Positions 7,298-16,822 are shown, counted from the stretch's first letter. The stretch is 64,000 nucleotides of DNA from Bradyrhizobium rifense (GCF_008123425.1 NZ_VSSS01000051.1:186001-250000); one strand, 5' to 3'. A program made the numbers and translations. The notes: generated by a model not told the origin, from the sequence alone.

Positions 7298-9433
7298 GTG
7301 AAACGCATCGAAACGAGCTCGTCTCGTCCGGTCGCGCGAACAGCCAAGACCCTGATGACAGGAGCACCGCGAATCGGCAGGGATGTCGGGCGCGGTTGGG
7401 GCACAGTCGCGTCTGGGGGCGTAGTTTTGACGTTGAGAGGTCACCGACATCGCTATTTGCGTACGGCCGCGGCGCTTGCCTCGGGCGTGCTCGTGCTGCC
7501 GGGTGCCGGCGTCGCTGCCGACCTGCCGCTGAAGGCGCGCGCCGCGAAAACGGTCTACGAGTGGACCGGCTTCTATGTCGGCGGCCATTTCGGCTATGGC
7601 GATGCGGGCTTCGGGCCCGGCACCAATCCCATGCCCGAGCAGGGCGTGGTCCTGCCACATAGCGCGACCGGGCTCACCGGGGGCTATCAGCTCGGCTACA
7701 ATCGCCAGCTCGCAAACCGCGTCGTGCTCGGCATCGAGGCGGATTCGACATTCACGAGTCCGTCCGACGGTCCGGCACTCGCACATTCACCGGCGCCCTT
7801 CCACACCACGATCGACTATGTCGGCACCGTGCGCGGCCGCATCGGTTATGCCTTCGACAGATTCATGCCCTATGTCACCGGCGGCTTCGCCTGGGGCCAT
7901 ACCCACATCAACATCAACGACGGCGATGGCGTCACCGGATTATTTCCAGTTGGCCATTACCAGACCGGATGGACCGCCGGCCTCGGCCTCGAATACGCCG
8001 TCAGCGGCAATTGGACCGCGAAGGCCGAATACGAATATGTCGACCTCTCCCGCAAGACTTACGATCTCAGCGGCTTTGGCCTCGGCAGCGTCAACGTCGA
8101 TCCGCGCATCCATCTGTTCAAGCTCGGCCTGAACTATCAGTTCGGCGACACGCCGTGGATGCCAGTGGTCGGCGGCAAGACCAAGCTGCCTGAATCCGAC
8201 GACTGGAACGTCCACGCCCAGACCACCGTGCTGCCGCAAGGCTATGGGCCGATCCATTCGCCCTATGCGAGCCCGCAGAGCCTGCCCGGTGGCGGCCAGT
8301 TCCAGGCGACGTGGACGACGACGGCGTTCCTGGGCGCACGACTCTGGGATGGCGGCGAGTTCTATTTCAATCCGGAGCTTGCGCAGGGTTTCGGCCTCAA
8401 CGGCACGCTCGGACTCGCCGGTTTCTCCAACGGCGAAGCGCAGAAGGCCGGCGCGCCCTTCCCGAAGATCCGCGCGCAGCGCTACTATTTCAAGCAGACA
8501 TTCGGACTCGGCGGCGAGCAGGAAGCGGTCGAGGACGCGCCGAACCAGCTCGCCGGCAAGCGGGATATCGACCGCGTCACGCTAATTGTCGGCCGCTTCG
8601 CCATCGGCGATTTCTTCGACGGCAACTCCTATGCAAAAGACCCGCGCGCCGATTTCATGAACTGGGCGATGTGGTCGTCGGCCGCCTACGACTTCCCCGC
8701 CGACCTCCCCGGCTACACCCGCGGCGCCGTGGTCGAGCTCAACCGCAAGGACTGGGCGATCCGCGCCGGCCTGTTCCAGGTGCCGGCCGCACCGAACAGC
8801 GACGTGCTCACCTTCAAGACCGGCGGCTCGGTGGTCGAGTTTGAAGAACGCCATGCGATCTTCGAACAGCCCGGCAAGCTGCGCGTCGGCGTCTTTGCCA
8901 ACAGCGGCAACACCGCCAACTACCAGCAAGTGGTGGACCTGGCCGCGGCGAATCCGGGGCTCGACATCAACGACATCGTCACCGCGACCCAGCGCGACCG
9001 GCTCAAATACGGCTTCTACGTCAACCTCGAGCAGCAGATCGCCAACGATGTCGGACTGTTTGCGCGGGTCAGCTGGAACGACGGCCAGAACCAGATCCTG
9101 TCCTTCACCGACATCGACCGCAGCCTGTCGGGCGGCCTGTCGATCAAGGGCAGCCGTTGGGGGCGACCGGACGATACGGTCGGCATCGGCGGCGCCATCA
9201 ACGGCCTGTCGGCCGCGCACCGCGATTTTCTTGCCGCCGGCGGCGTCGGCCTCCTGATCGGCGACGGCCAGCTCAACTATCGCACCGAACGCGTCCTCGA
9301 GGCCTATTACGCCTATTCGGTGATCAAGGGCGTGACGTTGACCGCCGACTATCAATTGATCGCAAACCCGGCCTATAACGCCGACCGTGGGCCGGTCTCG
9401 ATCTTCTCAGGCCGACTACACGCCGAGTTCTAG
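7298..9433 (+). CDS. outer-membrane porin: Omp25-like barrel fused to OprB-like porin
   Basis: Up to 711 residues. A signal peptide sits near residues 54-75 (GAGVAA/DLPLK), so the true start may be a TTG at 7427 or 7433 behind GGGGGC, not the GTG at 7298. Residues about 84-290 form an Omp25/Omp31-type eight-strand barrel (EWTGFYVGGHFGYGDAG to LNYQFGD). Residues about 315-711 look like a carbohydrate-selective OprB-type porin (QATWTTTAFLGARLWDGGE, the RADFMNWAMW block, C-terminal SGRLHAEF). The two are usually separate proteins. A permease gene starts 27 bases downstream, so this is probably the outer-membrane entry for that ABC system. Confidence 0.82.
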   Translation: MKRIETSSSRPVARTAKTLMTGAPRIGRDVGRGWGTVASGGVVLTLRGHRHRYLRTAAALASGVLVLPGAGVAADLPLKARAAKTVYEWTGFYVGGHFGYGDAGFGPGTNPMPEQGVVLPHSATGLTGGYQLGYNRQLANRVVLGIEADSTFTSPSDGPALAHSPAPFHTTIDYVGTVRGRIGYAFDRFMPYVTGGFAWGHTHININDGDGVTGLFPVGHYQTGWTAGLGLEYAVSGNWTAKAEYEYVDLSRKTYDLSGFGLGSVNVDPRIHLFKLGLNYQFGDTPWMPVVGGKTKLPESDDWNVHAQTTVLPQGYGPIHSPYASPQSLPGGGQFQATWTTTAFLGARLWDGGEFYFNPELAQGFGLNGTLGLAGFSNGEAQKAGAPFPKIRAQRYYFKQTFGLGGEQEAVEDAPNQLAGKRDIDRVTLIVGRFAIGDFFDGNSYAKDPRADFMNWAMWSSAAYDFPADLPGYTRGAVVELNRKDWAIRAGLFQVPAAPNSDVLTFKTGGSVVEFEERHAIFEQPGKLRVGVFANSGNTANYQQVVDLAAANPGLDINDIVTATQRDRLKYGFYVNLEQQIANDVGLFARVSWNDGQNQILSFTDIDRSLSGGLSIKGSRWGRPDDTVGIGGAINGLSAAHRDFLAAGGVGLLIGDGQLNYRTERVLEAYYAYSVIKGVTLTADYQLIANPAYNADRGPVSIFSGRLHAEF

Positions 9434-9460
9434 TCAGGATTCCAGCCCAAAGGCGGGCCG

Positions 9461-11194
9461 ATGAAGCCGAGAGATATCCGCACGGCCGCGATCGGCCGGG
9501 CGCTACGCCCCAATGTCTGGGATGTCGTGGCACTGGTCCTGGTGATCGGCGCCATGGTGCTGATCGTCTATGGCGGCGAGCAGACCGTCGCGCCCTTGTC
9601 CGAGCTGGAGCGTACGCCGGTCTCGCTCGATCCGGCAAACCTGCCGCTCTACGCGTTGCGCACCGTCTTGCGGATGCTGCTTGCGATCGTTTGCTCGACC
9701 GTTTTCACATTCATCTACGCGGCGATCGCCGCCAAGAGCCGGCGCGCGGAGATGGTGATGATCCCGGTGCTGGACATTCTTCAGTCGGTGCCGATCCTGG
9801 GCTTCCTGACCTTCACCGTCGTCTTCTTCATGAATTTGTTTCCGAGCCAGGTGCTCGGCGCCGAGCTCGCCTCGGTGTTTGCGATCTTCACGAGCCAGGC
9901 CTGGAACATGACCTTCAGCATGTACCAGTCCATGCGCGACGTGCCGAAGGATCTGGAAGAGGCCACGCAGAGTTTTCACCTCTCCGGCTGGCAGCGCTTC
10001 TGGCGGCTCGACGTGCCTTTCGCGATGCCGGGATTGATCTGGAATGCGATGATGTCGATGTCGGGCGGCTGGTTTTTCGTGGTCGCCTCGGAAGCGATCA
10101 CCGTCGGCAACACCACGGTGACTTTGCCGGGTATCGGCTCCTATGTCGCGCTGGCGATCCAGCAGCGGGACTTGCCGGCGATCTTCTACGCCATCCTGAC
10201 GATGCTGCTCGTCATCATCGCCTATGATCAGTTGCTGTTCCGGCCCATCATTGCCTGGGCCGACAAATTCCGTTTCGAACAGACCGCATCCGGCGATCCA
10301 CCCACCTCGTGGATGCTCGACCTGTTTCGCCGGACCCGCGCGCTGCGTGCCATCACGTTGCCATTCTCGGCCATCAACCGTGCGGTCTCCAATTTGCGCA
10401 TCTCGTTCCCCGCGCTGCGGCCATCGACAAAGCCTCGGAGCCAGCCGTCGCGACTGATCGACGGACTTTGGCTTGCCGTCATCCTCGCAAGCACGGCCTA
10501 TGCCGCATGGCTGACCTATCGCTATCTCTCGGCCACTCTGAGCGTGAGCGACGTTCTCATTGCGATCCGCGACGGGCTGATTACGCTTCTCCGCGTCATC
10601 GTCCTCATCACGTTCGCAACCCTGATCTGGGTGCCGATCGGCGTCTGGATCGGGCTGCGTCCCAAACTTGCCGAACGCATCCAGCCGCTCGCCCAGTTTC
10701 TCGCAGCATTTCCCGCCAACCTGGCCTTTCCGGTCTTCGTCGTGGCCATCGTCAGCTTCAAGCTCAATCCCGATGTCTGGCTGAGCCCGCTGATGATCCT
10801 GGGCACGCAATGGTACATCCTGTTCAACGTCATCGCCGGCGCCAGCGCCTTTCCGAGCGATTTGCGCGAGGCCGCAAGCAGTTTCCATCTCGGCGGATGG
10901 CGGTGGTGGCTCAAGGTCATCCTGCCCGGCATTTTCCCCTATTACGTCACCGGCGCGATCACTGCGTCCGGTGGCTCGTGGAACGCCTCGATCGTCGCGG
11001 AAGTTGCCAGCTGGGGCGACACGCATCTTAATGCGACCGGGCTCGGTGCCTATATCGCCAGTGCGACCGAAGCCGGCGATTTCCCGCGCGTCGTGCTCGG
11101 CATCGCCACGATGTGCATCCTGGTCACGTTGTTCAATCGCCTGGTCTGGCGACCGCTCTATGCCTATGGCGAACGCCGCCTGCGTCTCGGTTGA
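9461..11194 (+). CDS. ABC permease with two tandem membrane domains
   Basis: A 577-residue inner-membrane protein made of two copies of the binding-protein-dependent permease domain, so one chain supplies the whole channel. Each copy has its own ATPase-contact loop: DLEEATQSFHLSGWQRFW near residue 165, and DLREAASSFHLGGWRWW near 467. About 12 hydrophobic segments are visible, with a charged linker around 280-335. Such fusions belong to the nitrate/sulfonate/bicarbonate group that pairs with ATPases carrying an AAA-associated domain, as here. The ATPase gene starts 13 bases downstream. No substrate-binding protein is encoded in this operon. Confidence 0.87.
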   Translation: MKPRDIRTAAIGRALRPNVWDVVALVLVIGAMVLIVYGGEQTVAPLSELERTPVSLDPANLPLYALRTVLRMLLAIVCSTVFTFIYAAIAAKSRRAEMVMIPVLDILQSVPILGFLTFTVVFFMNLFPSQVLGAELASVFAIFTSQAWNMTFSMYQSMRDVPKDLEEATQSFHLSGWQRFWRLDVPFAMPGLIWNAMMSMSGGWFFVVASEAITVGNTTVTLPGIGSYVALAIQQRDLPAIFYAILTMLLVIIAYDQLLFRPIIAWADKFRFEQTASGDPPTSWMLDLFRRTRALRAITLPFSAINRAVSNLRISFPALRPSTKPRSQPSRLIDGLWLAVILASTAYAAWLTYRYLSATLSVSDVLIAIRDGLITLLRVIVLITFATLIWVPIGVWIGLRPKLAERIQPLAQFLAAFPANLAFPVFVVAIVSFKLNPDVWLSPLMILGTQWYILFNVIAGASAFPSDLREAASSFHLGGWRWWLKVILPGIFPYYVTGAITASGGSWNASIVAEVASWGDTHLNATGLGAYIASATEAGDFPRVVLGIATMCILVTLFNRLVWRPLYAYGERRLRLG

Positions 11195-11207
11195 TGAGGA
11201 GACCATC

Positions 11208-12098
11208 ATGCTCGATCACCCCTCCCCCCTCATCGATATCCGCGGCGTCTGTCGATCCTTTCCAAAGGGCAGCGGCGAACAGCTGTTGGTGCTCGAACAG
11301 GTCGACCTCACGATCCACTCGGGCGAGATCGTTGGCCTGCTCGGCCGCTCCGGCTCCGGCAAATCCACGCTGCTGCGGATCATCGCCGGCCTCGTCACGC
11401 CGTCCTCGGGCAGCGCGACCTGCCGCGGCGAGACCATTGTCGGGCCGCCGAACGGCGTCGCGATGGTGTTCCAGTCGTTTGCGCTGTTTCCCTGGCTGAC
11501 GGTGCTCCAGAACGTCGAGCTTGGGCTGGAGGCGCTCGGTGTCGATTCCACCGAACGGCGCAAGCGTGCGCTCGCTGCGATTGACCTGATCGGCCTCGAC
11601 GGCTTCGAGTCGGCCTTTCCCAAGGAGCTGTCGGGCGGCATGCGCCAGCGCGTCGGCTTTGCCCGTGCGCTGGTCGTTCATCCGGACTTGCTGCTGATGG
11701 ACGAACCGTTCTCGGCGCTCGACGTGCTCACCGCCGAAACACTGCGCACCGACTTGATCGATCTCTGGATCGAAGGCCGACTGCCCATCAAGTCCGTCTT
11801 GATGGTGACGCACAATATCGAGGAGGCAGTCCTGATGTGCGATCGCATCCTGGTGTTCTCGTCCAATCCGGGCCGCGTCGCCACCGAGATCAAGGTCGAG
11901 ATTCCCCACCCGCGCAACCGGCTCGATCCGTATTTCCGCCAGTTGGTCGACAACATCTATGCCCGCATGACCCAGCGAACCGAGCCGAAGGCTCCCTCGA
12001 TCGAGGGCATTCCGGGCACCGGGATCGGCATGACGCTGCATCACGTTTCATCCAACGTGCTGTCCGGCCTGATCGAGACGCTGGCCGCGCCGCCCTAG
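11208..12098 (+). CDS. ABC ATP-binding protein, truncated by an in-frame TAG
   Basis: A 296-residue nucleotide-binding subunit with Walker A GRSGSGKST (46-54), signature LSGGM (141-145), Walker B LLLMDEP (161-167) and switch His in VTHNIEEA. The ATG at 11208 follows GAGGAG. Family members continue into a C-terminal AAA-associated domain and total about 430-440 residues. Here TAG at 12096-12098 stops translation, yet the same frame stays open to 12521 and encodes that domain. The ATPase core is intact, so the short form could still drive transport. The cause may be a nonsense mutation, a sequencing error or leaky readthrough (the next base is C). Confidence 0.85.
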   Translation: MLDHPSPLIDIRGVCRSFPKGSGEQLLVLEQVDLTIHSGEIVGLLGRSGSGKSTLLRIIAGLVTPSSGSATCRGETIVGPPNGVAMVFQSFALFPWLTVLQNVELGLEALGVDSTERRKRALAAIDLIGLDGFESAFPKELSGGMRQRVGFARALVVHPDLLLMDEPFSALDVLTAETLRTDLIDLWIEGRLPIKSVLMVTHNIEEAVLMCDRILVFSSNPGRVATEIKVEIPHPRNRLDPYFRQLVDNIYARMTQRTEPKAPSIEGIPGTGIGMTLHHVSSNVLSGLIETLAAPP

Positions 12099-12521
12099 CG
12101 CGGGCATGCCGACCTGCCGGTGCTCGCGAGCCAGCTCCAGTTCGAAGCCGACGAAATCCTCCATCTCGGCGAGTCCCTGCAACTGCTGCGCTTCGCCCAG
12201 CTCAGCGAAGGCGATCTGATGCTGACCGAAGCCGGAAAGCATTTCGCCAATCTCGCAACCGACGCGCGCAAGAAGCTCTTCGCCGAACATCTCGTCACCT
12301 ACGTGCCGGTGATGGGATTGATTCGCCGTGTGCTGGATGAGCGTCCTTCGCATACCGCGCCAGCGGCACGATTCCGCAACGAGCTCGAAGACTACATGTC
12401 CGAGGACTATGCGGACGAGACGCTCAAGACGGTCGTGTCCTGGGGCCGCTATGCCGAGCTGTTCGCCTATGACGAGCAGTCCGAGACCTTCAGCCTGGAA
12501 AACCCGGGCGAGAGCGCTTGA
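12099..12521 (+). pseudogene. detached AAA-associated domain of the ABC ATPase
   Basis: In the same reading frame as the ATPase, directly after the TAG, the sequence reads RGHADLPVLASQLQFEADEI and continues for about 140 residues to a TGA at 12519-12521. It matches the helical, winged-helix-like AAA-associated C-terminal domain of this transporter class (LLRFAQLSEGDLMLTEAGK, AEHLVTYVPVMGLIRRVL). Composition and codon use look normal, so decay is recent or absent. A GTG at 12120 is a possible restart, but no clear ribosome site precedes it. Without readthrough this part would probably not be made. Confidence 0.75.
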
Positions 12522-12525
12522 TCGC

Positions 12526-13257
12526 TCAGAACAGCAGCGCAACACCCGAGACGACCAGCAGTGCGAGCACGATTTTGCGGAACGTGGCCTCGTCGATCCG
12601 GCCGAACAGTTTTAGCCCCAGCCACGTCCCGGCAAACAGGAATGGCAGGCCGAGCGCGAACAACTTTGCCGTCTCGGGCGTGAGTGATCCCCTGGCGCCC
12701 AGCGAGAGCGCCGCCATGGCGAATACCACGACCGCGACAGGCTGGAACGTGGCACGCTGAAGGTCCTTGGGCAGCCCACGCAGATTGCACCAGATGGTAA
12801 TGATAATGCCGGCAAGGCCGGTCAACCCGCCAAGCAGGCCGTTGACGAACCCGACTGCGATGTCGGCCGCGGGCGGCACGACGGTTGCGATCTTGAGCTG
12901 CGGCCGGAGGAAGGCATAAAGGCTATAGGCGATCAGGATCGCTCCAACCGTGATCCGGACGCTCTTCGGATCAGCCCATGTCAGAAGCGACACCCCGACC
13001 GGCACGCCCGCGACGGCACCGATCATGAAGGGCCACAGCCGGCGCCAATCGATCGCCGCGCGCAGCTTCCAGACTGAGTAGCCCTGAACCAGAAGGCCGA
13101 ACCCGACGATCAGGCTGGCGCTCTGGAGCGGCGTCAGCACATAGAGCCACAACGATGCCGCGACCAGGCCGAAGGCAAAGCCGGAGAGGCCGGCGACGAA
13201 GCCGCCGGCGAAGGTGGCCAACAGGAAAAGCGGAAGCTCGATTGCGATCCCATCCAT
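12526..13257 (-). CDS. TauE/SafE-family membrane transporter
   Basis: A 243-residue inner-membrane protein with about eight hydrophobic segments in two related halves, as in the TauE/SafE (UPF0721) family of anion and sulfur-compound exporters. The family pattern is seen in FAGGFVAGLSGFAFGLVA near the N-terminus and VNGLLGGLTGLAGIIITIW in the second half. The ATG at 13257 is preferred to one four codons upstream because GGAG lies six bases before it. It is convergent with the porin/ABC operon, with four bases between stops. The substrate is unknown; sulfite, sulfoacetate and taurine-derived anions are typical. Confidence 0.85.
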   Translation of the reverse strand: MDGIAIELPLFLLATFAGGFVAGLSGFAFGLVAASLWLYVLTPLQSASLIVGFGLLVQGYSVWKLRAAIDWRRLWPFMIGAVAGVPVGVSLLTWADPKSVRITVGAILIAYSLYAFLRPQLKIATVVPPAADIAVGFVNGLLGGLTGLAGIIITIWCNLRGLPKDLQRATFQPVAVVVFAMAALSLGARGSLTPETAKLFALGLPFLFAGTWLGLKLFGRIDEATFRKIVLALLVVSGVALLF

Positions 13258-13485
13258 TGCTCGCTCCATACGTCAGCGAGCAGCGCTTGCGTGGGGTCAC
13301 CACTTCACGGGAAGGCTGCGACATCCCCGGACTGCAAGCTTAGGAGAAGTTGGTTCCCTCCACAATGGCCCCCTCTGGCTCGCTGCGACAATTTGGTCGA
13401 AACCGGGCAATGGACGCGTCGCGTTCATATATAACGAGCTTGGTCCGGCGCCCGCCAGGCTGAATGTCCCTTTCCCCAGCGCACA

Positions 13486-14784
13486 ATGTTGTCTGTCGAA
13501 CTCATCGTCGTCGTCGTCCTGATCGTCATCAATGGCCTGTTGTCCATGTCCGAACTGGCTGTGGTCTCATCGCGCCCGGCGCGGCTGTCGCTGCTGGCCG
13601 CCAAGGGCGTGAGCGGCGCCGAGCGCGCGCTGCGGCTTGCCGCCGATCCCGGAAAGTTTCTCTCGACGGTGCAGATCGGCATCACGCTGGTCGGCGTGCT
13701 CTCGGGCGCGTTCTCCGGCGCGACGCTCGGGCAGCGGCTGACGCAATGGCTGACCGAGCTCGGTCTGTCCTCAGGGATTGCCGACATCGTCGGCGTCGGC
13801 ATTGTCGTCACTATCATCACCTATGCGACGCTGATCGTCGGCGAGCTGGTGCCGAAGCAGGTGGCATTGCGCGACCCCGAAAGCATCGCAGTCAAGGTCG
13901 CGCCGGCGTTGGACTGGCTTGCGAAGATCTCGCTGCCGCTCGTCTTCCTGCTCGATCTCTCAGGCAAGCTGATCCTCGCGCTGCTCGGGCGCGGCGGCAA
14001 GGCCGAGGAGAAGGTGTCGGAGGACGAAATCCACCATCTCGTCAACGAGGCCGAAAGTGCCGGCGTGCTGGAGTCAGGCGAAAAGGAGATGATCGCGGGT
14101 GTCATGCGGCTCGGCGACCGGCCGGTCGGCGCGATCATGACGCCGCGCACGGAGGTCAACGAGATCGACCTGAATGATGCTCCGGAAGCAATTCAAGCGA
14201 TCATCGCAAAGAGCCCGCATTCGCGCTTTCCTGTTTCCGACGGCGATCGCGACGCGCCCATCGGCGTGCTCCAGGCGAAGGACCTGCTGGTCGCGTACAT
14301 GAACGAACGCGCGCCGAATCTGCGCGCACTCGTCCGCGAAGCGCCAAGCATTCCCGCGTCAGCCGATGCCCGCGATGTACTCGCGATCCTCAGGGCTGCG
14401 CCGGTTCACGTCGGTTTTGTTTATGACGAGTACGGCGCCTTCGAAGGCGTGGTCACGGCCGCCGATATTCTGGAATCGATCGTCGGCGCCTTCCACTCCG
14501 AGGAAGGCCCGCTGGAGCCGGCTTACGTCAGGCGCGCGGACTCGTCGCTGCTGGTCTCGGGCTGGATGCCGGTCGACGAGTTCGGCGAACTGCTCAGCAT
14601 CGAGCTGCCGCCGCATCATCGCTACAACACGGTGGCTGGTCTCGTGCTCCAGCAATTCAACGTGCTGCCCAATGTCGGCGACGCCTTCGACCTCAGTGGC
14701 TGGCATATCGAGGTAGTCGATCTCGATGGCAGAAGGATCGACAAGATTTTGGCGAGCCGGCTGGGTGAAGTCGAGACGGGGTGA
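13486..14784 (+). CDS. CNNM/CorC-type membrane protein with CBS domains
   Basis: A 432-residue protein of the family often called hemolysin-like, better described as CNNM/CorC magnesium or cobalt transport-associated. The N-terminal DUF21 region (about 1-190) has three to four membrane segments, including MLSVELIVVVVLIVINGLL. Two CBS domains follow (about 205-330, MTPRTEVNEID and VYDEYGAFEGVVTAADILE), then a CorC_HlyC domain to the end (VAGLVLQQFNVLPNVGD). The start ATG is at the first membrane segment. Cation efflux regulated by nucleotide binding to CBS is the likely role; haemolytic activity is not implied. Confidence 0.88.
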   Translation: MLSVELIVVVVLIVINGLLSMSELAVVSSRPARLSLLAAKGVSGAERALRLAADPGKFLSTVQIGITLVGVLSGAFSGATLGQRLTQWLTELGLSSGIADIVGVGIVVTIITYATLIVGELVPKQVALRDPESIAVKVAPALDWLAKISLPLVFLLDLSGKLILALLGRGGKAEEKVSEDEIHHLVNEAESAGVLESGEKEMIAGVMRLGDRPVGAIMTPRTEVNEIDLNDAPEAIQAIIAKSPHSRFPVSDGDRDAPIGVLQAKDLLVAYMNERAPNLRALVREAPSIPASADARDVLAILRAAPVHVGFVYDEYGAFEGVVTAADILESIVGAFHSEEGPLEPAYVRRADSSLLVSGWMPVDEFGELLSIELPPHHRYNTVAGLVLQQFNVLPNVGDAFDLSGWHIEVVDLDGRRIDKILASRLGEVETG

Positions 14785-14806
14785 GCGAGCGCTCGCACCA
14801 CCTCCT

Positions 14807-15049
14807 TCACCCGAACCTCACCCCGATCCGCTTTTCCTTGCGCCACACCACCGTGCAGGCGAGATGCGCGCCGTCCGCCTTGATCGACAGAGTAAAGTGC
14901 TCGGGAATGCCGACCGGGCTGGTGACGTCGAGGGCTGCGCCGGTGTCAGAGAAATTGCGGACGGTGCAGTCGATCGCGCCGCCGCCGAACTCGATGGTTC
15001 CGGCTTTCAATACGCGATGCCTGGCCTTGTTGCGCCGTTCTTCGTCCAT
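14807..15049 (-). CDS. PilZ domain protein
   Basis: An 80-residue single-domain protein. It carries the two cyclic-di-GMP-binding blocks of PilZ: an Arg-rich RNKARHR at residues 6-12 and NFSDTG, a D/NxSxxG motif, near residues 32-37. The C-terminal RIGVRFG closes the barrel. It probably senses cyclic di-GMP and passes the signal to another protein. It is monocistronic and convergent with the CNNM gene, 22 bases apart. Confidence 0.88.
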   Translation of the reverse strand: MDEERRNKARHRVLKAGTIEFGGGAIDCTVRNFSDTGAALDVTSPVGIPEHFTLSIKADGAHLACTVVWRKEKRIGVRFG

Positions 15050-15154
15050 CGGGCCAATTTACACCCGAAGCTGACACAGAGGTTAAGATACAACCGGCTC
15101 GCGATGATTTACGCCGCGGCTAGCCGCAGCGGTATCATGCGGTGGAACAAAGTC

Positions 15155-16822
15155 TCACAGCGCCGGCTGGAATGTATCCGACCGCGCCATCCGCCAGGCG
15201 TCGCGGAACCGCGGATCCTCCGTGCCTTCCAGCAGCTCGCCCCGGCGCAACGCCGGATAGAGCTGTGCGAAGGTCTGCACACGGGTCGTCGAGGTCCGCT
15301 GGCTGAAATGGACCGGGCGCAGCTCCTGCGGATGGGTCAGGCCGGCTGCGGCGATCAGCTCGGTCAGCGAGTGCAGCGTGGCGTGGTGATAATTGTGCAC
15401 GCGGTCGATCTTGAGCGGCACGTAGAGCGCGCGCGCGCGCGTCGGATCCTGCGTCGCGACCCCGGTCGGGCAACGATCGGTATGGCAGCTCAGCGACTGG
15501 ATGCAGCCGAGCGAGAACATGAAACCGCGCGCCGAATTGCACCAGTCGGCACCGATCGCCATGGCGCGCGCCATATCGAAGGCGGTGGCGATCTTGCCGG
15601 ACGCGCCAAGCCTGATGCGGTCGCGCGCGTTGATGCCCACAAGCGCGTTGTGGACGAAATTGACGCCCTCGCGCATCGGCATACCCAGATGATCCATGAA
15701 CTCCAGCGGCGCAGCGCCGGTGCCGCCCTCGTTGCCGTCGACCACGATGAAATCAGGATAGATGCCGGTCTCCAGCATCGCCTTGCAGATCGCCAGAAAC
15801 TCCCAGGGGTGGCCGATGCAGAGCTTGAAGCCGGCCGGTTTGCCGCCGGAGAGTTTTCGCATCTCGGCGATGAACTGCATCATGCCAACAGGCGTCGAGA
15901 AGGCACGATGCGAGGCCGGCGAGATGCAGTCCTCGCCCATCGACACGCCACGGATTTTTGAGATCTCCTCCGAGACCTTCGCCGCCGGCAGCACGCCGCC
16001 ATGGCCGGGCTTGGCGCCCTGGCTGATCTTGAGCTCGACCATCTTGATCTGGTCCTGGCTCGCAACGCGCGCGAACGCCTCGGGATCGAAGGTGCCGTCG
16101 AGATGACGGCAACCGAAATAGCCGGAGCCGATCTCCCAGATGATGTCGCCGCCCATCTCGGCGTGATACGGGCTGAAGCCGCCCTCGCCGGTGTCATGGG
16201 CGAAGCCGCCCTTCTTGGCGCCGGCATTGAGCGCGCGCACCGCATTGGGGCTGAGCGCGCCAAAGCTCATCGCCGAGATGTTGAACACCGAGGCCGAATA
16301 GGGCTTTGCGCAGTCCGGCCCGCCGATGGTGACGCGAAACTTCTCCTCGGCATGCGCCTTGGGCGACACCGAGTGATGCATCCACTCATAGCCCTCGCGA
16401 TAGACGTCCTCCTGGGTGCCAAACGGACGCTTGTCGAGCTGCATCTTGGCGCGTTGATAGACCACCGCGCGGATGTCGCGCGAGAACGGCATGCCGTCCT
16501 TCTCGCTCTCGAAGAAATACTGTCGCATCTCCGGCCTGATCTCTTCGAGCAGGAAGCGGATATGCGCCGAGATCGGGTAGTTGCGCAGAACCGCATGGCC
16601 CTTCTGCATGAGATCGCGGACGCCGAGCAGCGTAAGCGCGCCGAAGATCACGATCGGGATCAGCAGGATGTCGAAGATCTTGCGGTCGGCGATGCCGATG
16701 CCGATCAGCAGCGCAGTGACGACCGCGCAGATCGTCAGGATGATGAAGCGCGGCGAGAAGGGAAGCAGAAGGGTTTCCATCAGCCCTTCAGACGAAGCTT
16801 GCGTTTTGTTCTCGTTGGCCAC
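15155..16822 (-). CDS. FMN-binding glutamate synthase family protein
   Basis: A 555-residue protein with two N-terminal membrane segments (about residues 23-70) followed by an FMN-binding TIM barrel like the synthase domain of GltB. An iron-sulfur Cys set is visible in CIQSLSCHTDRCPTGVATQD. Other barrel motifs are GGFSPYHAEMGGDIIWEIGSGYFGC, given here only as a position near residue 215, and the glycine-rich VDGNEGGTGAAP. It lacks the amidotransferase and GXGXG domains of true glutamate synthase, so it is a stand-alone membrane-anchored oxidoreductase of unknown reaction. GTG at 16822, nine bases after GAGG, is preferred to GTG at 16828. Confidence 0.85.
   Translation of the reverse strand: MANENKTQASSEGLMETLLLPFSPRFIILTICAVVTALLIGIGIADRKIFDILLIPIVIFGALTLLGVRDLMQKGHAVLRNYPISAHIRFLLEEIRPEMRQYFFESEKDGMPFSRDIRAVVYQRAKMQLDKRPFGTQEDVYREGYEWMHHSVSPKAHAEEKFRVTIGGPDCAKPYSASVFNISAMSFGALSPNAVRALNAGAKKGGFAHDTGEGGFSPYHAEMGGDIIWEIGSGYFGCRHLDGTFDPEAFARVASQDQIKMVELKISQGAKPGHGGVLPAAKVSEEISKIRGVSMGEDCISPASHRAFSTPVGMMQFIAEMRKLSGGKPAGFKLCIGHPWEFLAICKAMLETGIYPDFIVVDGNEGGTGAAPLEFMDHLGMPMREGVNFVHNALVGINARDRIRLGASGKIATAFDMARAMAIGADWCNSARGFMFSLGCIQSLSCHTDRCPTGVATQDPTRARALYVPLKIDRVHNYHHATLHSLTELIAAAGLTHPQELRPVHFSQRTSTTRVQTFAQLYPALRRGELLEGTEDPRFRDAWRMARSDTFQPAL

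Noticed and set aside
9503..11209. A 568-codon minus-strand frame
   Set aside because: Antisense to the double-domain permease gene, low-complexity charged translation, no ribosome site or family match.
13486..14784. Hemolysin
   Set aside because: The name comes from an old family label; DUF21, CBS and CorC domains indicate a cation-related membrane protein.
15424..15440. GC dinucleotide run as a phase-variation tract
   Set aside because: Short, inside a conserved coding region, and the frame is intact; such runs are expected at this base composition.
15155..16822. Glutamate synthase large subunit
   Set aside because: The amidotransferase and C-terminal domains are missing, and two membrane segments are present; it is a family relative only.
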